Shown here: piece after piece, positions 1-6,557 of the stretch
How positions within the stretch are numbered: the first letter of the stretch is position 1
How the letters are laid out: every line of letters starts with the position of its first letter
DNA from: Thermoplasmatota archaeon
GTDB taxonomy: Bacteria; Pseudomonadota; Gammaproteobacteria; Burkholderiales; Thiobacillaceae
NCBI GenBank assembly: GCA_023475455.1
Contig: JAMCVR010000046.1
Location: forward strand, 3,919 to 15,388
DNA length: 11,470 nt
Direction: 5' to 3'
The notes under the pieces: model-generated
Told to the model about the DNA's origin: nothing
Databases searched by the model: none
What the model saw: only the letters and a program-made list of their open reading frames with translations
Made by a program: the position numbers and the translations under genes

Positions 1-1
1 G

Positions 2-577
2 CTGGCGCAGGTGGACGCGAGCGGACGCCTGAAGACACCCTCGACCGAACTGTGGACCGACATCGCCAGCGACCTGATCCATACCTACGCGCTGCCGCCG
101 CTGGCCCAGGCCGGAAAGCTGCTGGGGGTGAAGGAATACGAGGAAGCGGCGAAGTTCGTGCTCGACCATTACAAGCAGCGGGAAGACCTGGTGCCCTTCA
201 ACCGCCTGTCGCATTTCCATGCCTACGCCATGGAGGCGCTCACCGAGATGGGCGAACTCGACCTCGCGCGCCAAGGCATGGCGGATGTGGCGCGGGTCCA
301 GCGTCGAGACGGCAGCATCCCCGCCTATCCCGACGTCGAGTGGGTGTGCTCAACCGGCATGGCGCAATACGCGATCGTCTGGTACACGCTCGGCGAGAAA
401 GAGCGTGCCGATCGCGCGATGGCCTACCTCCAAAATATCCAGAATAAGTCCGGCGGCTTTTTCGGCAGCTACGGCAAAGGCGCGAAATACATTGCGGGCG
501 CCGAGATCAGCTGGGGCGTCAAATATTTCCTCGACGCCTGGCAGCTGAAAATGCGCGCGGAGGCTAAGCGTGGCTGA
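2..577 (+). CDS. C-terminal part of an alpha/alpha-toroid (prenyltransferase/squalene-cyclase-like) protein, 5' end outside the window
   Basis: The frame is open to the left edge, so this is the last ~191 residues of a longer protein; a GTG at 11 is only an internal codon. The sequence is all-helical in character, with repeated helix pairs and Gly/aromatic-rich turns such as RRDGSIPAYP and KSGGFFGSYGKGAKY. That spacing resembles QW-like repeats of alpha/alpha-toroid folds (terpene cyclase/prenyltransferase-like, or glycan-lyase-like barrels). No membrane segment or signal is visible in this part. Proteins of this look occur in exopolysaccharide clusters, where their reaction is not established to my knowledge; I infer a role in glycan or lipid-carrier metabolism only from its neighbours. 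Family assignment is by eye. It ends in KRG-stop, with a GTG (570) overlapping the stop, as if a coupled downstream gene once followed. Confidence 0.7.
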   Translation: MAQVDASGRLKTPSTELWTDIASDLIHTYALPPLAQAGKLLGVKEYEEAAKFVLDHYKQREDLVPFNRLSHFHAYAMEALTEMGELDLARQGMADVARVQRRDGSIPAYPDVEWVCSTGMAQYAIVWYTLGEKERADRAMAYLQNIQNKSGGFFGSYGKGAKYIAGAEISWGVKYFLDAWQLKMRAEAKRG

Positions 578-793
578 ATCGAATCTCTCGCAGCGCGCCT
601 GCGCCCCACTCGCCCACCCAGAGAAGATGCCGCCGGGCACGCCGTCCATGTCCCGCCAACGTCATACCGGCGCAAGCCGGTATCCAGCTGGACGCTTGTG
701 GATCAGCACGCGCTGCACCCTGGATTCCGGCGTTCGCCGGAATGACATGGGCTTGCGGCAGCAGCAAGATCAAATTCGCACAGGGCATGCGCC
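578..793. other. 216-bp intergenic gap between the toroid-like gene and wecB
   Basis: This is the largest non-coding gap in the plus-strand cluster. Its centre is the paired-hairpin element at 661-746. The flanks (578-660 and 747-793) contain no convincing promoter or RNA gene. A frame from GTG 570 to 812 is open but its product reads through the repeat and overlaps the wecB start, so I do not call it a gene. The hairpins could attenuate readthrough from the upstream gene. Confidence 0.6.
661..746. repeat. 86-bp MITE/REPIN-like paired palindromic element
   Basis: Two 27-bp arms (661-687 and 720-746) are imperfect inverted repeats of each other. Each arm is itself a hairpin: ATACCGGC-gcaa-GCCGGTAT on the left and ATTCCGGC-gttc-GCCGGAAT on the right, both with perfect 8-bp stems and 4-nt loops. 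The outer ends read GTCAT...ATGAC, and CCAG/CTGG borders the inner spacer. This matches the widespread GTCATTCCGGC...GCCGGAATCCAG repeat class of proteobacterial genomes, which is known for spurious translations such as VIPANAGIQ and WIPACAGMT; both occur in the minus-strand reading here. It is non-autonomous and presumably mobilised or copied in trans. Only one copy lies in the window. Confidence 0.85.
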
Positions 794-1924
794 ATGGCCA
801 TTAAGATACTGACCGTCTTCGGCACCCGGCCGGAAGCCATCAAGATGGCGCCTCTGATCGCCGAACTGGAACGCCACCCGGGCGTGATCGACAACCGCAA
901 CTGCCTGACCGGTCAGCACAGGGACATGGTCGCGCCGCTGATCGAGCTGTTCGGGGTCCGCGCCGATTACGACCTCAACCTGATGCGCGAGAACCAGACG
1001 CTCGAACACATCACGACCGCGGTGCTTGCCGAAGTCGGCCGCATCCTGCGCGAGGAGAAGTTCGATCTGCTGCTGGTGCAGGGCGACACGACGACCTCGA
1101 TGGCGGCGGCGCTGGCGGCGTTTTACGCGGGAGTTAAAATCGGCCACGTCGAGGCCGGCCTGCGCACCTTCGACAAGCGCCATCCCTATCCCGAGGAAGC
1201 CAACCGCAAGATGATCGACGCCGTGGCCGACCTCTTCTTTGCGCACAGCGGCAAGGCGAAGCAGCATCTGCTCAACGAAGGCATCGCCGAATCGGCGATC
1301 GCGGTCACCGGCAACACCGTCATCGATGCGCTGCTCGATGTTTCCGCGCGCCCTTTCGAGATTGCGGGCTCGCCGCTCGAAGCGATTCCGTTCGACACGA
1401 AGCGCATCGTGCTGGTCACCGCGCACCGGCGCGAAAGCTTCGGCGGGCCGTTCGAATCGATCTGCAAGGGGCTGGCCGAACTCGCCCGGAAATATGCCGA
1501 CGACATCGAGCTGGTCTATCCGGTGCATCGAAACCCCAATGTGCGCGCGGTCGTCGGCAAATACCTCGCCGGCATTCCCAACGTGCGCCTGCTCGATCCG
1601 CTCGACTACCCGCCGCTGGTGCAGCTGATGAAGCGCGCGCATCTGGTGCTGACCGATTCCGGCGGACTGCAGGAAGAGGCCCCCAGCCTGGGCAAGCCGG
1701 TGCTGGTGCTGCGCCGCGTCACCGAGCGGCAGGAAGGCGTCGAGGCGGGCACGCTGAAGCTCGTCGGCATGGACGCCGCCGACATCGTGCGCGAGGCGAG
1801 CCGCCTGCTCGACGACCCCGCCGCGTACCAGGCGATGGCGACGCGCGCCAATCCCTACGGCGACGGCACCGCGAGCATCAGGATCGTGCGGAAGATCCTG
1901 GCCGGCCTGGAGCCCGCGGCGTGA
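794..1924 (+). CDS. wecB: UDP-N-acetylglucosamine 2-epimerase, non-hydrolysing (WecB type)
   Basis: This enzyme interconverts UDP-GlcNAc and UDP-ManNAc in the cytoplasm, the entry step to ManNAc-containing surface glycans. The 376 residues are normal for the family. Clear signatures are GTRPEAIKMAPL (10-21, with the family Lys at 17), CLTGQH (37-42), VQGDTTTS (95-102, D98), GHVEAGLRT (117-125, E120), PYPEEANR (131-138, E134/R138), TAHRRESFG (209-217, H211) and DSGGLQEEAPSLGKPVL (288-304). All positions I expect to be catalytic or UDP-binding are present, so it should be active. The ATG at 794 has a modest AGGG 8 nt upstream (782-785). It is the first gene after the hairpin-bearing gap and overlaps the next gene by 4 bp (GTGA), so the two are probably translationally coupled. 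It supplies a sugar nucleotide to the downstream glycosyltransferases by inference. Confidence 0.96.
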   Translation: MAIKILTVFGTRPEAIKMAPLIAELERHPGVIDNRNCLTGQHRDMVAPLIELFGVRADYDLNLMRENQTLEHITTAVLAEVGRILREEKFDLLLVQGDTTTSMAAALAAFYAGVKIGHVEAGLRTFDKRHPYPEEANRKMIDAVADLFFAHSGKAKQHLLNEGIAESAIAVTGNTVIDALLDVSARPFEIAGSPLEAIPFDTKRIVLVTAHRRESFGGPFESICKGLAELARKYADDIELVYPVHRNPNVRAVVGKYLAGIPNVRLLDPLDYPPLVQLMKRAHLVLTDSGGLQEEAPSLGKPVLVLRRVTERQEGVEAGTLKLVGMDAADIVREASRLLDDPAAYQAMATRANPYGDGTASIRIVRKILAGLEPAA

Positions 1925-2910
1925 GCCAGCCGCTGGTCAGCGTCGTCCTGCCAACCTACAAGCGGGCGCACCTGCTGGCGCGGGCGATCCGCAGCGTGCT
2001 CGACCAGACCCATGCCAACCTGGAACTGATCGTCGTCGACGACAATTCGCCGGACGACACCGCGGCCGTGGTGCAGTCCTTCGACGACCCGCGCATCCGC
2101 TACTTCAGGAACGATCCGAACCTCAAGCTGCCGCGCGCCCTCAACCGGGGGTTCTCGGAAGCACGCGGCGACTACCTCACCTGGACCTCGGACGACAATC
2201 TGCTCGCCGACCATGCCATCGAGAAGATGGTCGCGCGCCTGCAGGCAGGCGACTGCGACTTCGTCTATGCGGATTACTGGCTGTTCTCGGAAGAGGACGC
2301 AGCAGGCCGTCCTCTCGACATTTACCACGACAGGCTGCCCGGCGAGCTGCAGCTCGAAAAGGGTAACCATATCGGCGCCTGCTTTCTGTATACCCGCAGG
2401 CTGTATGGGGCTGTCGGCGATTACGATCCCGAACTGTTTCTGGTCGAGGACTACGACTACTTCCTGCGCGCGGCGCAGCGCTTCCGCTTCTGCCACCTTG
2501 CAGAGCCGCTCTACTACTTCCGCCGCGACGACGACACCCTGTACCTGTCGCGCTTTGCCGAGGTGAAGGCATCCGACGTGCTGGCGCGCTACAAGAATGG
2601 CGCCGTCGACGTCGACGCCGCAGCCGACATCCTCGCAGGACTGTTGCTGCAGCACCCCGCCGGGCTCAAGGACGCCGGGCTGCGCCGGGCGCACGCGATT
2701 CGCCAACGGCTGTCGTACCGGCTCGGCGCGTGGCTCACGCGGCGCGGCACGGCGCGCCTGAAACGCGAGCTTGCCAACGATATTCAGCCGCTGTTCGAGC
2801 GCTTCCGTTCGGGCGCGGCAAGTTTCGGCGACACCCGCGCCGCCCTGCTCGACCGAATCAGGCAGCATGGCGTGCTCGCCTACGTTCCTCCCAAGGCCTC
2901 GAACCCATGA
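1921..2910 (+). CDS. Family 2 (GT-A) glycosyltransferase
   Basis: Likely transfers a sugar from a nucleotide-sugar donor to a growing, probably lipid-linked oligosaccharide on the cytoplasmic face. The 329 residues start with the GT2 beta-strand/turn VSVVLPTYKRAHLL (6-19), followed by IVVDDNSPDDT (37-47, nucleotide-binding Asp), the DXD-like metal site TWTSDDN (87-93) and FLVEDYDYFLRAA (173-185), which resembles the acceptor-side ED motif. No membrane helix is apparent. A region rich in Arg and Ala (about 255-290) forms a helical tail. The GTG start at 1921 overlaps the wecB stop (GTGA) and has GGAG at 1909-1912, 8 nt upstream; the next in-frame Met is at residue 103, inside the catalytic domain, so the GTG is well supported. 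Donor and linkage cannot be told from sequence. Confidence 0.93.
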   Translation: MSQPLVSVVLPTYKRAHLLARAIRSVLDQTHANLELIVVDDNSPDDTAAVVQSFDDPRIRYFRNDPNLKLPRALNRGFSEARGDYLTWTSDDNLLADHAIEKMVARLQAGDCDFVYADYWLFSEEDAAGRPLDIYHDRLPGELQLEKGNHIGACFLYTRRLYGAVGDYDPELFLVEDYDYFLRAAQRFRFCHLAEPLYYFRRDDDTLYLSRFAEVKASDVLARYKNGAVDVDAAADILAGLLLQHPAGLKDAGLRRAHAIRQRLSYRLGAWLTRRGTARLKRELANDIQPLFERFRSGAASFGDTRAALLDRIRQHGVLAYVPPKASNP

Positions 2911-3827
2911 TCCGCACCATCCAGACCGCGCTGAAGGGCCCCGCACAGTCCCGCGCCCAGCACCGCCAGCTCACCCGGGGCTACACGGGCATCGGCAGCG
3001 GGCTCGCGACGCTGGAAGCCGCCTGTTCCGCACCCCAAGACGACACCGTCGCGCCGATCTTTCTGCTGTCGGCGGGATGGCGCTCGGGCTCCACGCTCCT
3101 GCAACGCCTGGTGATGTCGGACAGGCGCGTGCTGATCTGGGGCGAACCCTACGACGAATGCGGCCCGATCCAGGCGATGGCCGATACGCTCAAGGCCTTC
3201 CGTCCCGGCTGGCCGCCCGCCGAATACTACTATGACGGCACGCCGCCTGCGCAGCTGACCGGCAGCTGGGTGGCCAACCTGTTTCCCGCGCCGGATGCGC
3301 TCTGGCGCGCGCACCGGGCCTTCCACGACACCCTGTTCGACGCGCCGGCGACCCGGGCCGGCGCTGCCCGCTGGGGGATCAAGGAAGTGCGCCTGGGCAT
3401 CGAACACGCGCGCTACCTGCGCTGGCTTTATCCCAGGGCGCGCTTCGTGCTGCTGTACCGCCACCCGCTCGAGGCCTACCGCTCCTATTGCCGCTACGGC
3501 CGCAGCTGGTACGACCTCTTCCCCGATCGGCCGGTGTTCACGCCGACAGCTTTCGGCACGCACTGGCGGCGGTTGATGGAAGGCTATATCGAGGGTGCCG
3601 AATCGATCGGCGCGATGCTGTTGCGCTACGAGGACCTGATCGGCCCCACGCCGCCGCTCGCCGAGCTGGACGCCTACCTCGGCATCCAGACCGACCACGC
3701 GGTGCTGGCAAAGAAAGTCGGCAGCTCCGAGCGTGGCGGAGAGAAGGCTCGGGTCAATGCGCTGGAACGCTGGCTGCTGAAGCGCGCGGCAGGTCCCATC
3801 GCAGTTCGGTTGGGATACGATTGGTAG
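2907..3827 (+). CDS. PAPS-dependent sulfotransferase family protein
   Basis: Predicted to move a sulfuryl group from PAPS to a hydroxyl, here most likely on the glycan or a lipid carrier of this locus. The 306 residues fit the family. The 5'-phosphosulfate loop is FLLSAGWRSGSTLLQRL (52-68, with the RSGST core), and the 3'-phosphate motif is RFVLLYRHPLEAYRSY (179-194). A conserved-looking LLRYEDLIGP follows at 238-247. The frame is open upstream, but the ATG at 2907 overlaps the previous stop (ATGA) and has AAGG at 2893-2896, so I choose it over the longer frame from 2730, which would overlap the GT2 gene by 181 bp. Residues 179-306 are coded by the first copy of the 680-bp tandem repeat, and this copy is complete. 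PAPS synthesis genes are not in the window. Acceptor unknown. Confidence 0.88.
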   Translation: MIRTIQTALKGPAQSRAQHRQLTRGYTGIGSGLATLEAACSAPQDDTVAPIFLLSAGWRSGSTLLQRLVMSDRRVLIWGEPYDECGPIQAMADTLKAFRPGWPPAEYYYDGTPPAQLTGSWVANLFPAPDALWRAHRAFHDTLFDAPATRAGAARWGIKEVRLGIEHARYLRWLYPRARFVLLYRHPLEAYRSYCRYGRSWYDLFPDRPVFTPTAFGTHWRRLMEGYIEGAESIGAMLLRYEDLIGPTPPLAELDAYLGIQTDHAVLAKKVGSSERGGEKARVNALERWLLKRAAGPIAVRLGYDW

Positions 3828-3850
3828 CGTGCCATGAACCACAGCATAAT
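3821..3850 (+). promoter_or_regulatory. Possible sigma-70-like promoter ahead of the low-GC GT2
   Basis: TTGGTA (3821-3826) and CATAAT (3845-3850) are separated by 18 bp, giving 4/6 and 5/6 matches to the -35 and -10 consensus, in a locally AT-richer spacer. An identical copy lies at 4501-4530. The -35 overlaps the sulfotransferase stop. This is a by-eye match in a stretch where chance hits are easy; a promoter here would let the low-GC GT2 be expressed independently. Confidence 0.2.
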
Positions 3851-3965
3851 TTTCAGCACCAATGTTTGGGTCGAATCGCTGCGCGGAACACCCCAACACG
3901 ACGAGACCTGTTTCCTTGAAAACAGCTATGCGCAAGAACCGCACAAGCCATCCGGCAGGACATAG
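3834..3965 (+). CDS. Small unrecognised ORF in the sulfotransferase-GT2 spacer (43 aa)
   Basis: ATG 3834 to TAG 3965 encodes 43 residues beginning MNHSIIFSTNVW and ending HKPSGRT. It nearly fills the 141-bp spacer and ends 3 bp before the ATG of the following GT2 frame. I recognise no family, signal peptide or membrane segment, and the upstream GGTAG is a weak ribosome site. The identical ORF recurs at 4514-4645 in the second repeat copy. It may be a leader or coupling ORF, a decayed gene end, or chance; chance is most likely. Confidence 0.15.
   Translation: MNHSIIFSTNVWVESLRGTPQHDETCFLENSYAQEPHKPSGRT
3957..3960 (+). promoter_or_regulatory. Shine-Dalgarno AGGA for the GT2 gene (duplicated)
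   Basis: AGGA lies 8 nt before the ATG at 3969; the same site in copy 2 (4637-4640) serves the intact GT2 at 4649. This supports the ATG as the true start. Confidence 0.6.
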
Positions 3966-3968
3966 CGC

Positions 3969-4256
3969 ATGCAGTTTGTCCAACCCAACACGCCTGCGGT
4001 CAGTGTCGTTCTCCCCACACACAACCGCCCCGAGTTGCTGCTGGAGGCGATAGGCAGCCTGCTCCGGCAGACCCGGAGAGACTGGGAAGCCATTGTCGTG
4101 GACGATGCCTCCTCGCCGCCGGCTTCGTGCTGCTGTACCGCCACCCGCTCGAGGCCTACCGCTCCTATTGCCGCTACGGCCGCAGCTGGTACGACCTCTT
4201 CCCCGATCGGCCGGTGTTCACGCCGACAGCTTTCGGCACGCACTGGCGGCGGTTGA
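3969..4256 (+). pseudogene. Truncated GT2 N-terminus fused out of frame to sulfotransferase DNA
   Basis: The first 52 codons are identical to the intact GT2 at 4649-5623, from MQFVQPNTPAVSVVLPTHN to VVDDASSPPA. At the repeat junction (4122-4123) the frame runs into sulfotransferase DNA in the wrong register and adds 43 meaningless residues (SCCCTATRS onward) to a stop at 4256. It keeps the first nucleotide-binding strand but lacks the DXD metal site and all acceptor residues, so it cannot be an active transferase. It exists only because of the tandem duplication and will vanish if that proves to be an assembly error. A 95-residue product could be translated, since the ribosome site is intact. 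Confidence 0.85.
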
Positions 4257-4507
4257 TGGAAGGCTATATCGAGGGTGCCGAATCGATCGGCGCGATGCTG
4301 TTGCGCTACGAGGACCTGATCGGCCCCACGCCGCCGCTCGCCGAGCTGGACGCCTACCTCGGCATCCAGACCGACCACGCGGTGCTGGCAAAGAAAGTCG
4401 GCAGCTCCGAGCGTGGCGGAGAGAAGGCTCGGGTCAATGCGCTGGAACGCTGGCTGCTGAAGCGCGCGGCAGGTCCCATCGCAGTTCGGTTGGGATACGA
4501 TTGGTAG
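4122..4507 (+). pseudogene. Sulfotransferase C-terminal fragment (residues 179-306)
   Basis: Repeats the last 128 residues of the upstream sulfotransferase, with RHPLEAYRSY and the C-terminus RLGYDW retained. It lacks the RSGST loop that holds the PAPS 5'-phosphosulfate, so it has no transferase activity on its own. A GTG at 4127 could start a 126-residue product, but there is no evident ribosome site; the codon is the native Val181. It shares DNA with the out-of-frame tail of the GT2 fragment. Product of the tandem duplication, real or artefactual. Confidence 0.85.
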
Positions 4508-4803
4508 CGTGCCATGAACCACAGCATAATTTTCAGCACCAATGTTTGGGTCGAATCGCTGCGCGGAACACCCCAACACGACGAGACCTGTTTCCTTGAA
4601 AACAGCTATGCGCAAGAACCGCACAAGCCATCCGGCAGGACATAGCGCATGCAGTTTGTCCAACCCAACACGCCTGCGGTCAGTGTCGTTCTCCCCACAC
4701 ACAACCGCCCCGAGTTGCTGCTGGAGGCGATAGGCAGCCTGCTCCGGCAGACCCGGAGAGACTGGGAAGCCATTGTCGTGGACGATGCCTCCTCGCCGCC
4801 GGC
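4122..4803 (+). repeat. Tandem duplication, copy 2 (682 bp)
   Basis: Second exact copy of 3442-4123. It starts in the middle of the sulfotransferase sequence and runs without a break into the intact GT2 gene. Because it is a straight tandem duplication, both parent genes stay complete: the sulfotransferase through copy 1 and the GT2 through copy 2. Confidence 0.97.
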
Positions 4804-5623
4804 CATTGTTCCTGCTGACGAAAGAATTCGCATTGTCAGGCACGACTTTGGCAAAGGCGGTGCCGCCTGCAAAAACAAAGGAGTTTCCCTTGCGCGTGCG
4901 CCAGTAGTTGCCTTCCTCGATGACGACGATCTTTACGCGCCCGCCTATCTTGAACGCGCCTTGGGCGTGCTTGAACGCAATCCTGACCTGGATGTTGTTT
5001 TCATGGGCGTCTCCTGGTTCGGTAGCGCAGCGGCCAATGGCCAGGAAAACTATGATGCGGCCATGACAAGGGCCCTCACTGAAGCCAAAGGCGCCACGAC
5101 AGAAAGCGGGCTCATATCCTTCGATGAAAGGCTGCTGGACGCGCTCTTGAAATCTGTGCCTATGGGCTTTCAGAGGCCTGTGGTCAGAAGGTCCGCTCTT
5201 GGGCGTATCGGGCCGTACCGGCCTGATTGCCTTCTTTGGGACTGTGATTGGGCGATCAAGGCCGCACTCAATGTGCGTACGGCTCATGTTGCTGATGGAT
5301 TTTATTTACAGCGCGCAGAAGGCCAGGGCACCTCCTCGCGGGGTGATCGACAGTTCGATCACATCAAATCAGGCATTGATATCAAACAACGACTGGTCCA
5401 GGGTGCGCAAAATGGCATATATCCGTCGTATCTTCTCCCCAGGTTTCGTGCCGCTCTCGGTAAGGCCTGGTTCGACTTGGCATGGCACCACCATCAGCAA
5501 CGAAACCGACGCGAGGCATTGGGCGCGCTAGCTCGCAGCGCTCCGATGGACTTTAACATCGGAACGCTAAAACTGCTTTGGCGCCTCATGCAGCCCCGGT
5601 TAGGCCGCCAGCCACCAGATTAG
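4649..5623 (+). CDS. Family 2 glycosyltransferase, intact copy, lower GC than neighbours
   Basis: A 324-residue GT-A enzyme. Motifs are VSVVLPTHNRPELLLEAI (11-28), IVVDDAS (42-48), FGKGGAACKNKG (67-78, a typical GT2 turn before the metal site), FLDDDDLY (89-96, DXD metal site) and LLWDCDWAIKAA (195-206, acceptor-side acidic motif). The C-terminus (about 262-300) is helical with a TPR-like look (AWFDLAWHHHQQRNRREALG). No membrane helix. The ATG at 4649 has AGGA 8 nt upstream. Sample lines counted by hand give 45-57% GC (4801-4860, 5281-5400) against about 70% at 2041-2100, with more A/T-ending codons, suggesting this gene and its spacer arrived separately from the rest of the cluster. It is followed 19 bp later by the next GT2. 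Substrate unknown. Confidence 0.92.
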   Translation: MQFVQPNTPAVSVVLPTHNRPELLLEAIGSLLRQTRRDWEAIVVDDASSPPAIVPADERIRIVRHDFGKGGAACKNKGVSLARAPVVAFLDDDDLYAPAYLERALGVLERNPDLDVVFMGVSWFGSAAANGQENYDAAMTRALTEAKGATTESGLISFDERLLDALLKSVPMGFQRPVVRRSALGRIGPYRPDCLLWDCDWAIKAALNVRTAHVADGFYLQRAEGQGTSSRGDRQFDHIKSGIDIKQRLVQGAQNGIYPSYLLPRFRAALGKAWFDLAWHHHQQRNRREALGALARSAPMDFNIGTLKLLWRLMQPRLGRQPPD

Positions 5624-5627
5624 TCCC

Positions 5628-5637
5628 GAGAAAGAAG
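5628..5637 (+). promoter_or_regulatory. Purine-rich ribosome binding site for a TTG start
   Basis: GAGAAAGAAG lies 5 nt upstream of TTG 5643, in the 19-bp gap after the preceding stop. It is the main support for the rare TTG start, since the next strand of the GT2 fold begins immediately after (MDASIIVCTYNR). Confidence 0.5.
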
Positions 5638-5642
5638 CAAAC

Positions 5643-6554
5643 TTGGACGCCAGCATAATCGTCTGCACCTACAATCGCGCCGAATCGCTGCGCGACACGC
5701 TAACTGCATTGCAAGCGCAGCAGACTGCGCCTGAACGCGAGTGGGAAGTGATCGTCGTCGACAACAATTCCAGGGATCACACCCGGACCGTAGTGGAAGA
5801 AGGTCGGCGCGACTGGCCGCAACTCCGCTATGAATTCGAAGGCGCGCAGGGACTTTCCCATGCGCGCAATCATGGGATCAACCACGCCCGCGGCGAGGTG
5901 ATCCTGTTTACCGACGACGACGTGCTGCCCGAACCCGAATGGCTGGAAACCACGCTCGAAGGATTAAGCCGGTATCGGGCCGATGCCTGCGGCGGCTACA
6001 TCGCGCCGATCTGGGAGACGCCGCCGCCGCCATGGCTGACCGAGCGGTTCTACGGCTTTCTCGCGGTGCGCACCGCCCGGACGGACGACTATCCCATCAC
6101 CGCGCCCAGCCAGGCTCCCTTTGGCGCAAACATGGCGATGCGCAAAGCCGTGTTCGAGCGGGTGGGACTGTTCGACACCAATCGCGGGCGCAAGGGCAAG
6201 GTGCTGGCCAGCGGGGAAGACGGCGAAATGTTCGAACGCATCCTGAATGCCGGGTTCAAGGCTGTGTTTCTTGGCGGATCGAGGGTGCATCACAAGGTGG
6301 AGAGCTTTCGGCTGACCAAGCGGTACTTTCGACGCTGGCGATTCCAGACCAGCCGCAACATCGCGCAGAGCCGGGGCATCCCGGGCCAGCGGAGAATATT
6401 CAACATTCCGCTGTATGTATTTCCGCAGTTTTTGCGCGCCGTGGCACGGATGATCTGGGGGCGTCTGACCCAATCGAAAGACGAGGCGTTCAACCGCGAG
6501 ATCGTGGTATTCCATTTCCTGGGCATGATGCAGGGCCTGTTCCGGTCGCGCTAA
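5643..6554 (+). CDS. Family 2 glycosyltransferase with TTG start
   Basis: A 303-residue GT-A transferase. The first strand and turn SIIVCTYNRAESLRDTL begin at residue 4, so translation must start at or very near TTG 5643; no nearer ATG or GTG would keep the strand. IVVDNNSRDHT (37-47), LSHARNHGINHARGE (71-85) and the metal site LFTDDDVLPEPEW (89-101) are typical. GANMAMRK (161-168) and ASGEDGEMFERI (189-200) match the acceptor-side part of GT2s that have PPPPWL and ED motifs. A hydrophobic/aromatic patch at about 253-272 and FLGMMQGLF near the end may bind membrane but are not clear helices. It closely resembles the GT2 half of the next protein in motif order, consistent with a duplicated and diverged pair. 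Only 3 bp separate its stop from the next ATG. Confidence 0.93.
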   Translation: MDASIIVCTYNRAESLRDTLTALQAQQTAPEREWEVIVVDNNSRDHTRTVVEEGRRDWPQLRYEFEGAQGLSHARNHGINHARGEVILFTDDDVLPEPEWLETTLEGLSRYRADACGGYIAPIWETPPPPWLTERFYGFLAVRTARTDDYPITAPSQAPFGANMAMRKAVFERVGLFDTNRGRKGKVLASGEDGEMFERILNAGFKAVFLGGSRVHHKVESFRLTKRYFRRWRFQTSRNIAQSRGIPGQRRIFNIPLYVFPQFLRAVARMIWGRLTQSKDEAFNREIVVFHFLGMMQGLFRSR

Positions 6555-6557
6555 GCC

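Larger units (their letters stand above)
3442..4123 (+). repeat. Tandem duplication, copy 1 (682 bp, offset 680 bp)
   Basis: Bases 3442-4123 recur at 4122-4803, and I found no mismatch when comparing the two line by line. The copies share a 2-bp GC overlap at the junction (4122-4123). The flanks diverge at once: C at 3441 against G at 4121, and T at 4124 against C at 4804. Copy 1 carries the 3' part of the sulfotransferase from codon 179, the 141-bp spacer, and the first 52 codons of the next GT2 gene. Confidence 0.97.

Noticed and set aside
661..746. CRISPR array or attachment site
   Set aside because: Only two arms, in inverted orientation, with internal hairpins and a single 32-bp spacer; no integrase or cas gene in the window.
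564..788. Minus-strand frame containing VIPANAGIQ and WIPACAGMT
   Set aside because: Classic false protein produced by the paired-hairpin repeat.
570..812. 80-aa plus-strand frame through the hairpin repeat
   Set aside because: Its middle is the known spurious translation of this repeat class (GASRYPAG, DSGVRRND) and it overlaps the wecB start.
770..1642. 290-aa minus-strand frame over wecB
   Set aside because: Lies wholly opposite a strongly conserved wecB; its composition is typical of antisense frames.
2730..2906. Longer sulfotransferase start
   Set aside because: The extra 59 residues would overlap the GT2 gene by 181 bp and are low-complexity Arg/Ala; the ATG at 2907 with ATGA overlap and a full-length family match is better.
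1855..2946. 363-aa minus-strand frame over the first GT2
   Set aside because: Antisense shadow with no recognisable domain or ribosome site.
3926..5287. 453-aa minus-strand frame crossing the tandem duplication
   Set aside because: It spans the duplication junction and repeats itself; antisense to the GT2 and sulfotransferase fragments, with no domain.
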